A stretch of DNA of 60,916 nucleotides from contig CANQWS010000019.1 of the NCBI GenBank assembly GCA_947627615.1, positions 1-60,916 on the forward strand. The letters run 5' to 3'. Of the stretch, positions 15,092-22,253 are shown piece after piece (within the stretch, counting starts at the first letter, position 1; each line of letters begins with the position of its first letter). Both the position numbers and the translations under genes were made by a program. The stretch is from an uncultured Muribaculaceae bacterium. GTDB lineage: Bacteria; Bacteroidota; Bacteroidia; Bacteroidales; Muribaculaceae. The notes below the pieces were generated by a model. It did no database searches. It was not told the DNA's origin and saw nothing but the letters and a program-made list of their open reading frames with translations.

Positions 15092-16221
15092 CACAGGCTC
15101 TTGCGCCACGAACGGCGGCGGCGGTGCTGGCGATAGTTGAAGTATTGCCACTGCTGCTGCACGTTCCCGTTGTCCTCCAGCTCTATGTTGCTCTCGGCGA
15201 ACTTGTATCCGGCCTTGTTATAGACCGGTATCAGGTCGGAGAATATCAGGGCGTTGACTCCCTTGCCTATAAATTCTTTCTTCACGGCGATAAGCAGCAG
15301 GTCAACCACATCGTTGGGACCGTTTATGGCACGGAGCACGTGATACCATCCGAACGGGAAGAGCTTTCCGCGCGATTTACGCAGGGCCTGCGACACCGAG
15401 GGCATGGATATGCCCACCGCCACGAGTTCGTCCTTCTCGTTGACAATCACGCTTACGCAGTCAAGCCGCAGGAAGTCAAGATACTGCCCTATGTAATAGT
15501 CAATCTGGCGTTCCGAAAGCGGGCAGTAGCCGTAGAGGTCGTTATAGGCCTCGTTGATGAGGCTGAACAGGGCGTGGCCGTAGTCATTCTTGAGTTTCTT
15601 GCGCGAAGTGTACTTCACGGTGCGGAGATTGTATTTGCGGCCCACGATGTCGGCTATACGCTTGTATTTCTCCGGAATCTCCGCCGGCACCTCCACGCGG
15701 AATTCCACCCAGTCGGCATCCTTTACGTAGCCCATACGCTCCATCTGCTCGGGATAGTACGGGTAATTGTAAATAGTGGCCATGGTGCCCATCTCTTCAA
15801 ATCCTTCCACGAGCATTCCCTCGTGGTCCATGTCAGTGAAGCCCATGGGGCCAATGATTTCGGTCATGCCCTCGTCGCGGGCCCACTGCTCGGCGGCTCC
15901 GAAAAGGGCGTCGACCACCTCGGCGTCGTCAATGAAATCCACAAAACCGAAACGGGCCTCCTTTTTGCCGGAACGCTTGTTGGCCACGTCATTGACAATG
16001 GCCAGAATCCTGCCGGCAGGTTCGCCGTCGCTGAATGCCATGAACGCTTGGGCGCGGCAGAAGTCAAACGCGGGATTTTTCCGGGGATTCAGAGTCTGCA
16101 TCTCGTCGCTTCGCAACGGCGGGACAAAATAAGGGCTTCCGGCATAGAGCTTTATGCCGAAATCAACATATTGGCGCAATTCGCTGCGCGTGGGGTTGAT
16201 TCTACGTACTTCAACTGACAT
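15088..16221 (-). CDS. GNAT-like N-acetyltransferase superfamily protein
   Basis: 377 residues from the ATG at 16221 (MSVEVRRINP). The longer frame to 16326 is Pro/Arg/Cys-rich, overlaps the kinase gene deeply and is rejected. Residues about 60-130 read as a GNAT fold (AFMAFSDGEPAGRILAIVND). A second GNAT-like half follows (VSVIVNEKDELVAVGISMPS near 240 and IGKGVNALIFSD near 310). This two-lobed architecture recurs in Bacteroidota proteins of unknown acyl acceptor. The start overlaps the end of the pseudokinase gene by 11 bases, implying translational coupling. The tail is very basic (RQHRRRRSWRKS). Confidence 0.75.
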   Translation of the reverse strand: MSVEVRRINPTRSELRQYVDFGIKLYAGSPYFVPPLRSDEMQTLNPRKNPAFDFCRAQAFMAFSDGEPAGRILAIVNDVANKRSGKKEARFGFVDFIDDAEVVDALFGAAEQWARDEGMTEIIGPMGFTDMDHEGMLVEGFEEMGTMATIYNYPYYPEQMERMGYVKDADWVEFRVEVPAEIPEKYKRIADIVGRKYNLRTVKYTSRKKLKNDYGHALFSLINEAYNDLYGYCPLSERQIDYYIGQYLDFLRLDCVSVIVNEKDELVAVGISMPSVSQALRKSRGKLFPFGWYHVLRAINGPNDVVDLLLIAVKKEFIGKGVNALIFSDLIPVYNKAGYKFAESNIELEDNGNVQQQWQYFNYRQHRRRRSWRKSLC

Positions 16222-17035
16222 ATTGTGATGTGACGTGATAGGATATGGTTTCCTGTCCGTCGCCGGCGGCCACTGTGTCGGCGGCCTTGGGGGCCTTTGA
16301 CGAGTTGAACCACAGCAGCAGGCCAATCATGGCGAGCAGGAATACGATGATTATAACGTAAAATTTATTATCGGACCGGTGGGCCAGTGCCATGCGGAGC
16401 TGGTGGATGGTACGGTAGCGGTCCTTGGGCTCCGGAGAGCAGCATTTGTCGGCTATGCGGCGCAGGTAGGCGGGCGCGTCAGGCACCTGCTGAAGCACCT
16501 GCGACAGAATCCGGCCGAACGACAGGATGTCGTCCGTGGCCTCGGCGGCCGTCAGGCGGTCACGCTGGTCAAAACCCACGTCGATGAGCTTGAGGTTTCC
16601 TATGTTTTCGGTGAAAATAATGGTCTCGGGACGCAGCGGGAAATGGATTATATGGTTGGTCTGGATATAGTCCATGGCATCGATCATCTGGGTGCACAGA
16701 CGGTTGACATGGTCCATGGTCACCTCCTTGCCGTCAAGAAGCTTCCGGAGCGATTTGCCGTAGACGTCGTCGGTTATGATGCTGCGGCCTATTCCGGGCA
16801 CGTCCTCGAAGTCATTGATCATCACTATTCCGGGATGGGCCAGATTGTAGCGGACATCGAATTCCTTCTCAATCATGGCCTGAAAGCGGGGGTCGTCCTT
16901 GTACTCCGGCTTCAGAGTCTTGAGCATGACCCATTTGCCGAATTTCTTTCCGGTATAGACGTCATAATAAGGCTCCGTCCACTCGGGAAGGAGCTCCAGT
17001 TCGGTCCATTTTTCCACAGGTTTAGTTTCTGCCAT
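16211..17035 (-). CDS. Membrane-anchored protein-kinase-like protein, predicted pseudokinase
   Basis: 274 residues: a kinase-like fold (about 20-220), one transmembrane helix (about 226-244, VIIIVFLLAMIGLLLWF) and a short tail. The VAIK-type lysine is present (VMLK, Lys39), as is a helix-C glutamate (Glu56 or Glu58). The catalytic loop, normally HRDLKPEN, reads HFPLRPET (131-138), so the catalytic Asp is Pro133, the Lys is Arg135 and the Asn is Thr138. DFG reads DVG (152-154). No glycine-rich loop is recognisable. These losses argue for a pseudokinase that may still bind nucleotide. The kinase domain precedes the helix, so it should be cytoplasmic. It lies in an operon between an Asp-rich lipoprotein (11 bases upstream) and the GNAT-like gene. 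Confidence 0.8.
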   Translation of the reverse strand: MAETKPVEKWTELELLPEWTEPYYDVYTGKKFGKWVMLKTLKPEYKDDPRFQAMIEKEFDVRYNLAHPGIVMINDFEDVPGIGRSIITDDVYGKSLRKLLDGKEVTMDHVNRLCTQMIDAMDYIQTNHIIHFPLRPETIIFTENIGNLKLIDVGFDQRDRLTAAEATDDILSFGRILSQVLQQVPDAPAYLRRIADKCCSPEPKDRYRTIHQLRMALAHRSDNKFYVIIIVFLLAMIGLLLWFNSSKAPKAADTVAAGDGQETISYHVTSQYVS

Positions 17036-17045
17036 CTGCCCGAGG

Positions 17046-17474
17046 TCAATAAGTTGCCGAGAATGTCAGAATGTCACCCGTGTCCATATCCGTGAGCACG
17101 AGCTGTGGATTCGGGCCGCCGTAGGTCCTGACCAGGTAGCTCCAGTTCTCGTAATATCCGGCATTGTTGATGTAGACGTCGAGATAGAGCGCCCCGTTGC
17201 CGGAATAGTCCGAATCCCATGTAATGGGAAGAGTCACCCAACGGCCGTAGTCATTGTAGCAGCTGTAGAAACCCGTTCCGTTGGGATTGAAGGAATAGGT
17301 GCAGTAGCCTGCATCGGACACGGGATAATTATTGATATACTGCAGTCCCCAGGTATAATCGGTCAGGAAACCGCCTGCGTAGTAATCGTCATCGTCGTCG
17401 CATGACGTCATCACGCCGAAGCATATCACGGACACCATGAGAAGTGTCAGTCTGGAAAAGATTTTCTGTTTCAT
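17046..17474 (-). CDS. Small Asp-rich lipoprotein of unknown function
   Basis: 142 residues. A signal peptide II with lipobox GVMTSC (Cys25) is followed directly by DDDDD and a Tyr/Gly-rich stretch. In Bacteroidota, acidic residues after the cysteine favour surface display. The mature part is beta-rich and full of Tyr, Asn and Gly (for example FNPNGTGFYSCYNDYGRW), resembling small lipocalin-like lipoproteins, but I do not recognise the family. It is the first gene of the operon with the pseudokinase and GNAT-like protein. Confidence 0.75.
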   Translation of the reverse strand: MKQKIFSRLTLLMVSVICFGVMTSCDDDDDYYAGGFLTDYTWGLQYINNYPVSDAGYCTYSFNPNGTGFYSCYNDYGRWVTLPITWDSDYSGNGALYLDVYINNAGYYENWSYLVRTYGGPNPQLVLTDMDTGDILTFSATY

Positions 17475-17509
17475 ATCTCTCTAACCAATCAGGTGGCTTT
17501 CATTGTTCG

Positions 17510-17517
17510 CAAAATTA
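17510..17517 (-). promoter_or_regulatory. Candidate -7 element of the lipoprotein-pseudokinase-GNAT operon
   Basis: On the minus strand TAATTTTG (17517-17510) fits TAnnTTTG exactly, 36 bases before the lipoprotein start codon. No TTG lies at the right distance, so the -33 element is weak or absent. Confidence 0.45.
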
Positions 17518-17603
17518 CGCATATTTTTTCGTTTTTTTACTAATTCGCGCTCCCAACATTCACTTTTTGTCAGAGAAATCCGCTTTTTCATTAAAATTTG
17601 ATG

Positions 17604-17611
17604 TATCTTTG
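17604..17611 (+). promoter_or_regulatory. Candidate -7 element of the GH3-superfamily gene
   Basis: TATCTTTG fits the consensus exactly, 19 bases before the ATG at 17630. The -33 region is only a T-tract (17584-17588). Confidence 0.45.
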
Positions 17612-17629
17612 TGATTCGTCACACAAGTT

Positions 17630-19153
17630 TTGATGAATCTGATGATGAATCTGACTCCCTTACTAAGGCCATACTTCCTGCATCGTCTGCCCGACGCCGG
17701 ACTATATGCTTCCGGAGCGGAACAGCTCCAGCGGGCGCAGCTCGACACGATGCTTGCCGCCGGCCGCCGCTGCCGCTGGGGGCATGAGCATGGTTTCGAT
17801 TCCATAGGATGCTACGAGGACTTCAGGGAAAAAGTGAAGATAACGCCCTACGATGAGCTCCGGCCATGGGTGATGCGCATGATTTCGGGCGAGAAGGACC
17901 TTCTGTGGCCCGGCCTCACGAGGCGCTTCGCGCAGTCATCGGGCACTTCCGACGGCAAGAGCAAATATATTCCCGTGACCGGCGATTCGCTGCGGCTCAA
18001 CCATTATCGCGGAGGCTCCGATGTGGTCTCGCACTACCTGCGTCTCTACCCCGAGAGCCGCCTGTTCTCGGGCAAGGCTTTCATTCTCGGAGGAAGCTTC
18101 GCCAACGAGCTGAAGCTGCCGCACGGCTCGAAAGCGAAGGTGGGCGACCTTTCGGCCAATCTGATCGACGCCATCAATCCACTGGCCAATCTGGTGAGGA
18201 TTCCGTCAAAGAAAACGGCCCTCATGACTGACTGGACAAAAAAACTGCCCGCGCTGGCCGAGGCTTCCATGAACGCCGACGTGACCAATATTTCCGGAGT
18301 GCCCTCATGGTTTCTTACGGTCATCCGCAAGGTGATGGAGCTCAAAGGCGCAACCGAGCTTCACGAGGTGTGGCCCAACCTCGAGGTGTTTTTCCACGGC
18401 GGCATATCGTTCGGACCTTACCGCGAGCAGTACAACTCCATCATTGACCCCGCACGGATGCGCTATCTCGAGACCTACAATGCGTCCGAGGGCTTCTTTG
18501 CCGTTCAGGACCGCCGCGAGCCGGGGGCCATGCTCATGCTTCTTGACGCCGGCATATTCTTTGAATTCCAGTCCATTGACGGCGGAGACCCCGTGCCGGC
18601 ATGGGAGGTGAGGGAAAACGGCGTGTATGCGCTGGTCATAACCGCCGTCAACGGCCTCTGGCGCTATCCCATAGGCGATACCGTAAGAATCGAGAGCGTC
18701 AGTCCGCTGCGTATATCCATAGCGGGCCGAACAAAAAGCTTCATAAACGCATTTGGAGAAGAGGTGATGGTCCACAACACTGACGCCGCTCTGGCCAGAA
18801 CGTGCCACCGCTTCGGATGCCATGCGCTGAACTACACGGCGGCGCCGGTCTACACCACGGACCATAGCCGCGGCCGTCACCAGTGGCTGATAGAGTTCGC
18901 CACACCGCCGGCCGACATGGAAGCTTTCGCCGCCGCGCTTGACAAGGCTCTGACCGAGGAAAACAGCGATTATCAGGCAAAACGCTCCGGCAACATCTTC
19001 CTTGACCCGCTGACCGTCACCGTGGCCTCGCCCGGACTTTTCGACCGTTGGCTCGCCTCTACGGGGCGCCTCGGAGGCCAGCGGAAAGTGCCGCGTCTGG
19101 CCAACGACCGCCATCTCATAGACTCCATGCTCCGATTCAACTCCCCCGGATAA
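17630..19153 (+). CDS. GH3 auxin-responsive promoter-like superfamily protein (acyl-adenylating fold)
   Basis: 507 residues, the usual size for bacterial members. The family shares the ANL acyl-adenylate/amide synthetase fold. Visible segments are FAQSSGTSDGKSKYIP (about 102-117, the phosphate-binding loop), the YNASEGFFAVQD region (about 283-294, the adenine-contact motif) and WRYPIGDTVRI with the hinge AGRTKSFINAFGEEV. Plant relatives conjugate amino acids to acyl acids; the bacterial substrates are unknown. Alternative Met starts lie at codons 2, 5 and 6 (MMNLMMNL). It is followed by DUF4919 after 28 bases. Confidence 0.88.
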   Translation: MMNLMMNLTPLLRPYFLHRLPDAGLYASGAEQLQRAQLDTMLAAGRRCRWGHEHGFDSIGCYEDFREKVKITPYDELRPWVMRMISGEKDLLWPGLTRRFAQSSGTSDGKSKYIPVTGDSLRLNHYRGGSDVVSHYLRLYPESRLFSGKAFILGGSFANELKLPHGSKAKVGDLSANLIDAINPLANLVRIPSKKTALMTDWTKKLPALAEASMNADVTNISGVPSWFLTVIRKVMELKGATELHEVWPNLEVFFHGGISFGPYREQYNSIIDPARMRYLETYNASEGFFAVQDRREPGAMLMLLDAGIFFEFQSIDGGDPVPAWEVRENGVYALVITAVNGLWRYPIGDTVRIESVSPLRISIAGRTKSFINAFGEEVMVHNTDAALARTCHRFGCHALNYTAAPVYTTDHSRGRHQWLIEFATPPADMEAFAAALDKALTEENSDYQAKRSGNIFLDPLTVTVASPGLFDRWLASTGRLGGQRKVPRLANDRHLIDSMLRFNSPG

Positions 19154-19181
19154 CATTTCCATCAAAAAATCAATAAGAAAT

Positions 19182-19817
19182 ATGAAAAGATACCTGACAA
19201 CCGCAATCCTCTCCATAGCCGCCGTAGCGGCCGCCTTCGCGCAGGATTCACAGCCGGCACAGGCCGCCGCGACCATAGACCGCCAGCACATAACAGCCAC
19301 CGCCGGCGACCGCGCCGCCTACAAGGCTCTGGCCGACCGCTTTGCCGCAGGCCACAAGATGCAGCCGCAGGAGGTTGCCGACCTCTATTACGGAAGCGCC
19401 CTGCAGCCCGGTTTCAAGGCCGATCGCAATTACCCCGAAATTACACGCTCATACGTGGCGGGCGATTACGCCACTACGCTCTCCCAGGTGTGGAACGCGC
19501 TGTCGGCCGACCCCACCAACCTCTATCTGCTCTTCACCGGCTACGGAGCCGCCCGCAGCCTCGGCAACAAAGAGGCCGCCGGACTCCTGCAGAACAGACT
19601 CCTGCAGATCTGCGACGTAATTTTCTCTTCAGGCAAGGGCGTGTCGCAGGACAGCCCCTACATAGTGGTGCGCCCGGGCGACATAGACGAATTCCTCATA
19701 AAGTACATCCAGCCCACATCGCTCATAGGACGTGCCAAAATTGGCAACGTGGATGCGGCGAGAGTGAACATCGACGGTGTGCCCGATGATGTGATTCTCT
19801 ACTTCAAGCAATTCTGA
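19182..19817 (+). CDS. DUF4919 domain-containing secreted protein
   Basis: 211 residues with a signal peptide (about 1-20, ending AAFAQ). The mature part is mainly helical, with DLYYGSAL near 66-73, a TPR-like stretch (about 85-140) and a C-terminal DDVILYFKQF strand. It matches my recollection of DUF4919 proteins of Bacteroidota, whose function is unknown. It is predicted to be periplasmic and probably co-transcribed with the GH3-superfamily gene. Confidence 0.75.
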   Translation: MKRYLTTAILSIAAVAAAFAQDSQPAQAAATIDRQHITATAGDRAAYKALADRFAAGHKMQPQEVADLYYGSALQPGFKADRNYPEITRSYVAGDYATTLSQVWNALSADPTNLYLLFTGYGAARSLGNKEAAGLLQNRLLQICDVIFSSGKGVSQDSPYIVVRPGDIDEFLIKYIQPTSLIGRAKIGNVDAARVNIDGVPDDVILYFKQF

Positions 19818-19891
19818 CCTGATCCCGGATTCGAGGAACCGGAGTCCCGACAACCATTATATACGTCTAACCTATTTATCCATTCAATCTA

Positions 19892-20599
19892 ATGAACAAC
19901 AAAGCAATAGCCATTGCTGCCTCAGTCATTCTGGCTCTTGGCCTTCTCTCACTCGGGCTCTGCATGCGCAGCGGCCTCAAATCGTTCAACGACAGCCAGC
20001 GCACAGTTGAGGTGCGCGGTCTCTCCACCCGCGAGGTTCCCGCCAATCATGTGACATGGCCCATTTCCTTCAAGCAGGTGGGCAACGACCTTCCTCAGGT
20101 CTATTCGGCCGTCAGCCAGACCAACGACGCCATAGTAACGTTCCTCAAGAATAACGGCATCAGTGCCTCCGACATTTCCATCAGCGCCCCGCAGATGACC
20201 GACCTCAGCACCGACCGCTACAACAACCAGCCCATCCCGTTCAATTACAGCGTTACCTCCGTGGTCACCGTCAGCTCCAAGGACGTTGACAAGGTCCACG
20301 CCCTGATAAACCGTCAGGGAGAGCTCATGAAGCAGGGAATCCCCATCTCGTCGGACTACTCCAACCCTATAACCTACAGCTACACCGACCTCAACTCCAT
20401 CAAGCCGGCCATGATAGCCGAGGCAACCAAGAACGCCCGCGAGGCCGCACAAAAATTCGCCGATGACTCGGAAAGCCAGATAGGAAAAATCAAGGAGGCA
20501 CGTCAGGGACAGTTCACAATAGAAGACCGCGACAACTACACTCCCTACATCAAGGAAGTGCGCGTGGTCACCACTCTGGTCTACTATCTCCAGGACTGA
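19892..20599 (+). CDS. SIMPL domain-containing protein (DUF541)
   Basis: 235 residues. An N-terminal hydrophobic segment (about 5-24, IAIAASVILALGLLSLGLCM) acts as signal or anchor. It is followed by RTVEVRGLSTREVPANHVTW, then alternating helices and strands typical of the SIMPL/BP26 fold (FLKNNGISASDISISAPQMTD; AREAAQKFADDSESQIGKIKEARQGQF). Family members form ring-like periplasmic oligomers and are linked to stress protection, without a known reaction. It lies 74 bases after DUF4919 and 37 before a sulfatase. Confidence 0.88.
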   Translation: MNNKAIAIAASVILALGLLSLGLCMRSGLKSFNDSQRTVEVRGLSTREVPANHVTWPISFKQVGNDLPQVYSAVSQTNDAIVTFLKNNGISASDISISAPQMTDLSTDRYNNQPIPFNYSVTSVVTVSSKDVDKVHALINRQGELMKQGIPISSDYSNPITYSYTDLNSIKPAMIAEATKNAREAAQKFADDSESQIGKIKEARQGQFTIEDRDNYTPYIKEVRVVTTLVYYLQD

Positions 20600-20636
20600 T
20601 TTCACGGAAATCCATATTCCACCTCTATAAAACGCC

Positions 20637-22178
20637 ATGAATCTACGCAGTATTCCCCTCTTTTTCCCCGCGGCCATGGCCCTCACGGCAACCGCCGCCA
20701 CTGAAGAAGACACCCGCCCCGACATTATCCTGTTCATGATCGACGACATGGGCTGGCAGGACACATCAGTGCCGTTCGCCGATTCCGTCACGGCCAACAA
20801 CCTGAAATACCACACCCCCAACATGGAGCGCCTCGCCGCCAAGGGTGTGAAATTCACTCAGGCCTACGCCTGCGCCATCAGCTCGCCCAGCCGTTGCAGC
20901 CTCATCACCGGCGCCAACAACGCACGTCACCGCGTGACCAACTGGACCATGGAGCGCGACAAGTCAACCGACCTCACGCGCGACGACATAATCCTGCCGC
21001 AATGGAACGTGAACGGCGTTCAGCAGGTGCCCGGCACACCCAACAGCTACGTGGGCCGCTCGTTCGTGGACCTTCTCAGGCAGAGCGGCTACCACACCAT
21101 CCACTGCGGAAAAGCCCATTTCGGAGCGAAGGACACACCCGGAGAGGCTCCCGAGCACTGGGGATTTGAAGTGAACATAGCCGGCCATGCCGCGGGAGGT
21201 CTCGCCACCTATCTGAGCGAGCTGAACTACGGACATGACAAGGACGGCAACCCCACTGCCCTCAACTCCGTGCCGGGGCTTGAGAAATACTGGGGTACGG
21301 ACACGTTCGTGACCGAGGCACTGACTCAGGAAGCCATAAAAGCGCTTGACAAGGCCGCCAGGTACAACCAGCCCTACTTCCTTTACTTCGCCCATTATGC
21401 CGTGCACACCCCCATTGACCGCGATCCGCGTTTCTATCAGTCATATATCGACGAAGGCCTGTCGCCCAAGGAAGCGGCCTACGCATCGCTCGTGGCCGGC
21501 ATGGACAAGAGCCTCGGCGACATCATGGACTGGGTGGAGAAAAAAGGTCGTTCCGAAAACACCATAATAATCTTCATGAGCGACAACGGCGGACTGGCCA
21601 CCCAGCCTGAATGGCGCGACGGTCCCGTGAACACCCAGAACGCCCCGTTGCGCTCCGGAAAGGGCTCACTGCTCGAAGGCGGAGTCCGCGAACCTATGAT
21701 AGTAAGCTGGCCCGGAGTGACAAAGCCGGGCGACGTGAACCGCAACTATGTGATGATCGAGGATTTCTATCCCTCGATTCTCGAAATGGCGCAGGTTGAC
21801 TGGAAGGCCGAAAAGGACAAGCCGGTCGACGGCATTAGCTTCGTCCCGCTGCTTAAAGAGGGAGCCTCCACCCCCGAAGACCGCGAGCTGATATGGAACT
21901 ATCCCAACATCTGGGGCAACAACGGTCCGGCCATAAACCTGTGCGCGTCAATCCGCCGCGGACCGTGGAAACTCATCTATCACTATGATACGGGCGGGAA
22001 AGAGCTTTACAACATACCCGATGACATAGGCGAGAAGCACAACCTCGCCTCATCCGAGCCCAAGACCGTGGAGTTCCTTTCGCGTCGTCTCGGCGAGCGC
22101 CTGCGCGCCATGGACGCCCAGCGGCCATCGTTCTCCGCCACCGGAAAACCCTGCCCCTGGCCCGACGAAATCAAATAA
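20637..22178 (+). CDS. Secreted Ser-type sulfatase (S1 family)
   Basis: 513 residues with a signal peptide (about 1-21). It hydrolyses sulfate esters after one active-site residue is converted to formylglycine. The motif SSPSRCSLITG (82-92) carries Ser82 in the converted position, so it is a Ser-type enzyme that needs a radical SAM anSME maturase. No such maturase is visible in this window. Metal ligands IDDMGW (Asp36, Asp37) and the later MSDNGG segment are present. The HRVTNW stretch and overall layout recall galactose/GalNAc-type sulfatases, but subfamily assignment needs a search. Last gene of the 17630-22178 run. Confidence 0.9.
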   Translation: MNLRSIPLFFPAAMALTATAATEEDTRPDIILFMIDDMGWQDTSVPFADSVTANNLKYHTPNMERLAAKGVKFTQAYACAISSPSRCSLITGANNARHRVTNWTMERDKSTDLTRDDIILPQWNVNGVQQVPGTPNSYVGRSFVDLLRQSGYHTIHCGKAHFGAKDTPGEAPEHWGFEVNIAGHAAGGLATYLSELNYGHDKDGNPTALNSVPGLEKYWGTDTFVTEALTQEAIKALDKAARYNQPYFLYFAHYAVHTPIDRDPRFYQSYIDEGLSPKEAAYASLVAGMDKSLGDIMDWVEKKGRSENTIIIFMSDNGGLATQPEWRDGPVNTQNAPLRSGKGSLLEGGVREPMIVSWPGVTKPGDVNRNYVMIEDFYPSILEMAQVDWKAEKDKPVDGISFVPLLKEGASTPEDRELIWNYPNIWGNNGPAINLCASIRRGPWKLIYHYDTGGKELYNIPDDIGEKHNLASSEPKTVEFLSRRLGERLRAMDAQRPSFSATGKPCPWPDEIK

Positions 22179-22198
22179 CACCGGACTGTCGGTTACGC

Positions 22199-22236
22199 AA
22201 TGAGCGCCACACCCATGGGGGGATGCGGCGCTCATT
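22199..22236. terminator. Hairpin between convergent sulfatase and phosphatase/PI-PLC genes
   Basis: AATGAGCGCC (22199-22208) pairs perfectly with GGCGCTCATT (22227-22236). It sits 21 bases after the plus-strand stop and 18 bases after the minus-strand stop, so it can serve both genes. T-runs are weak on both sides. Confidence 0.65.
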
Positions 22237-22253
22237 TCATATAACCACTGATC

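Noticed and set aside
16222-16326. 35-codon N-terminal extension of the GNAT-like protein
   Set aside because: Low-complexity Cys/Pro/Arg sequence antisense-free but fully inside the pseudokinase reading region in another frame; the internal ATG gives a normal start.
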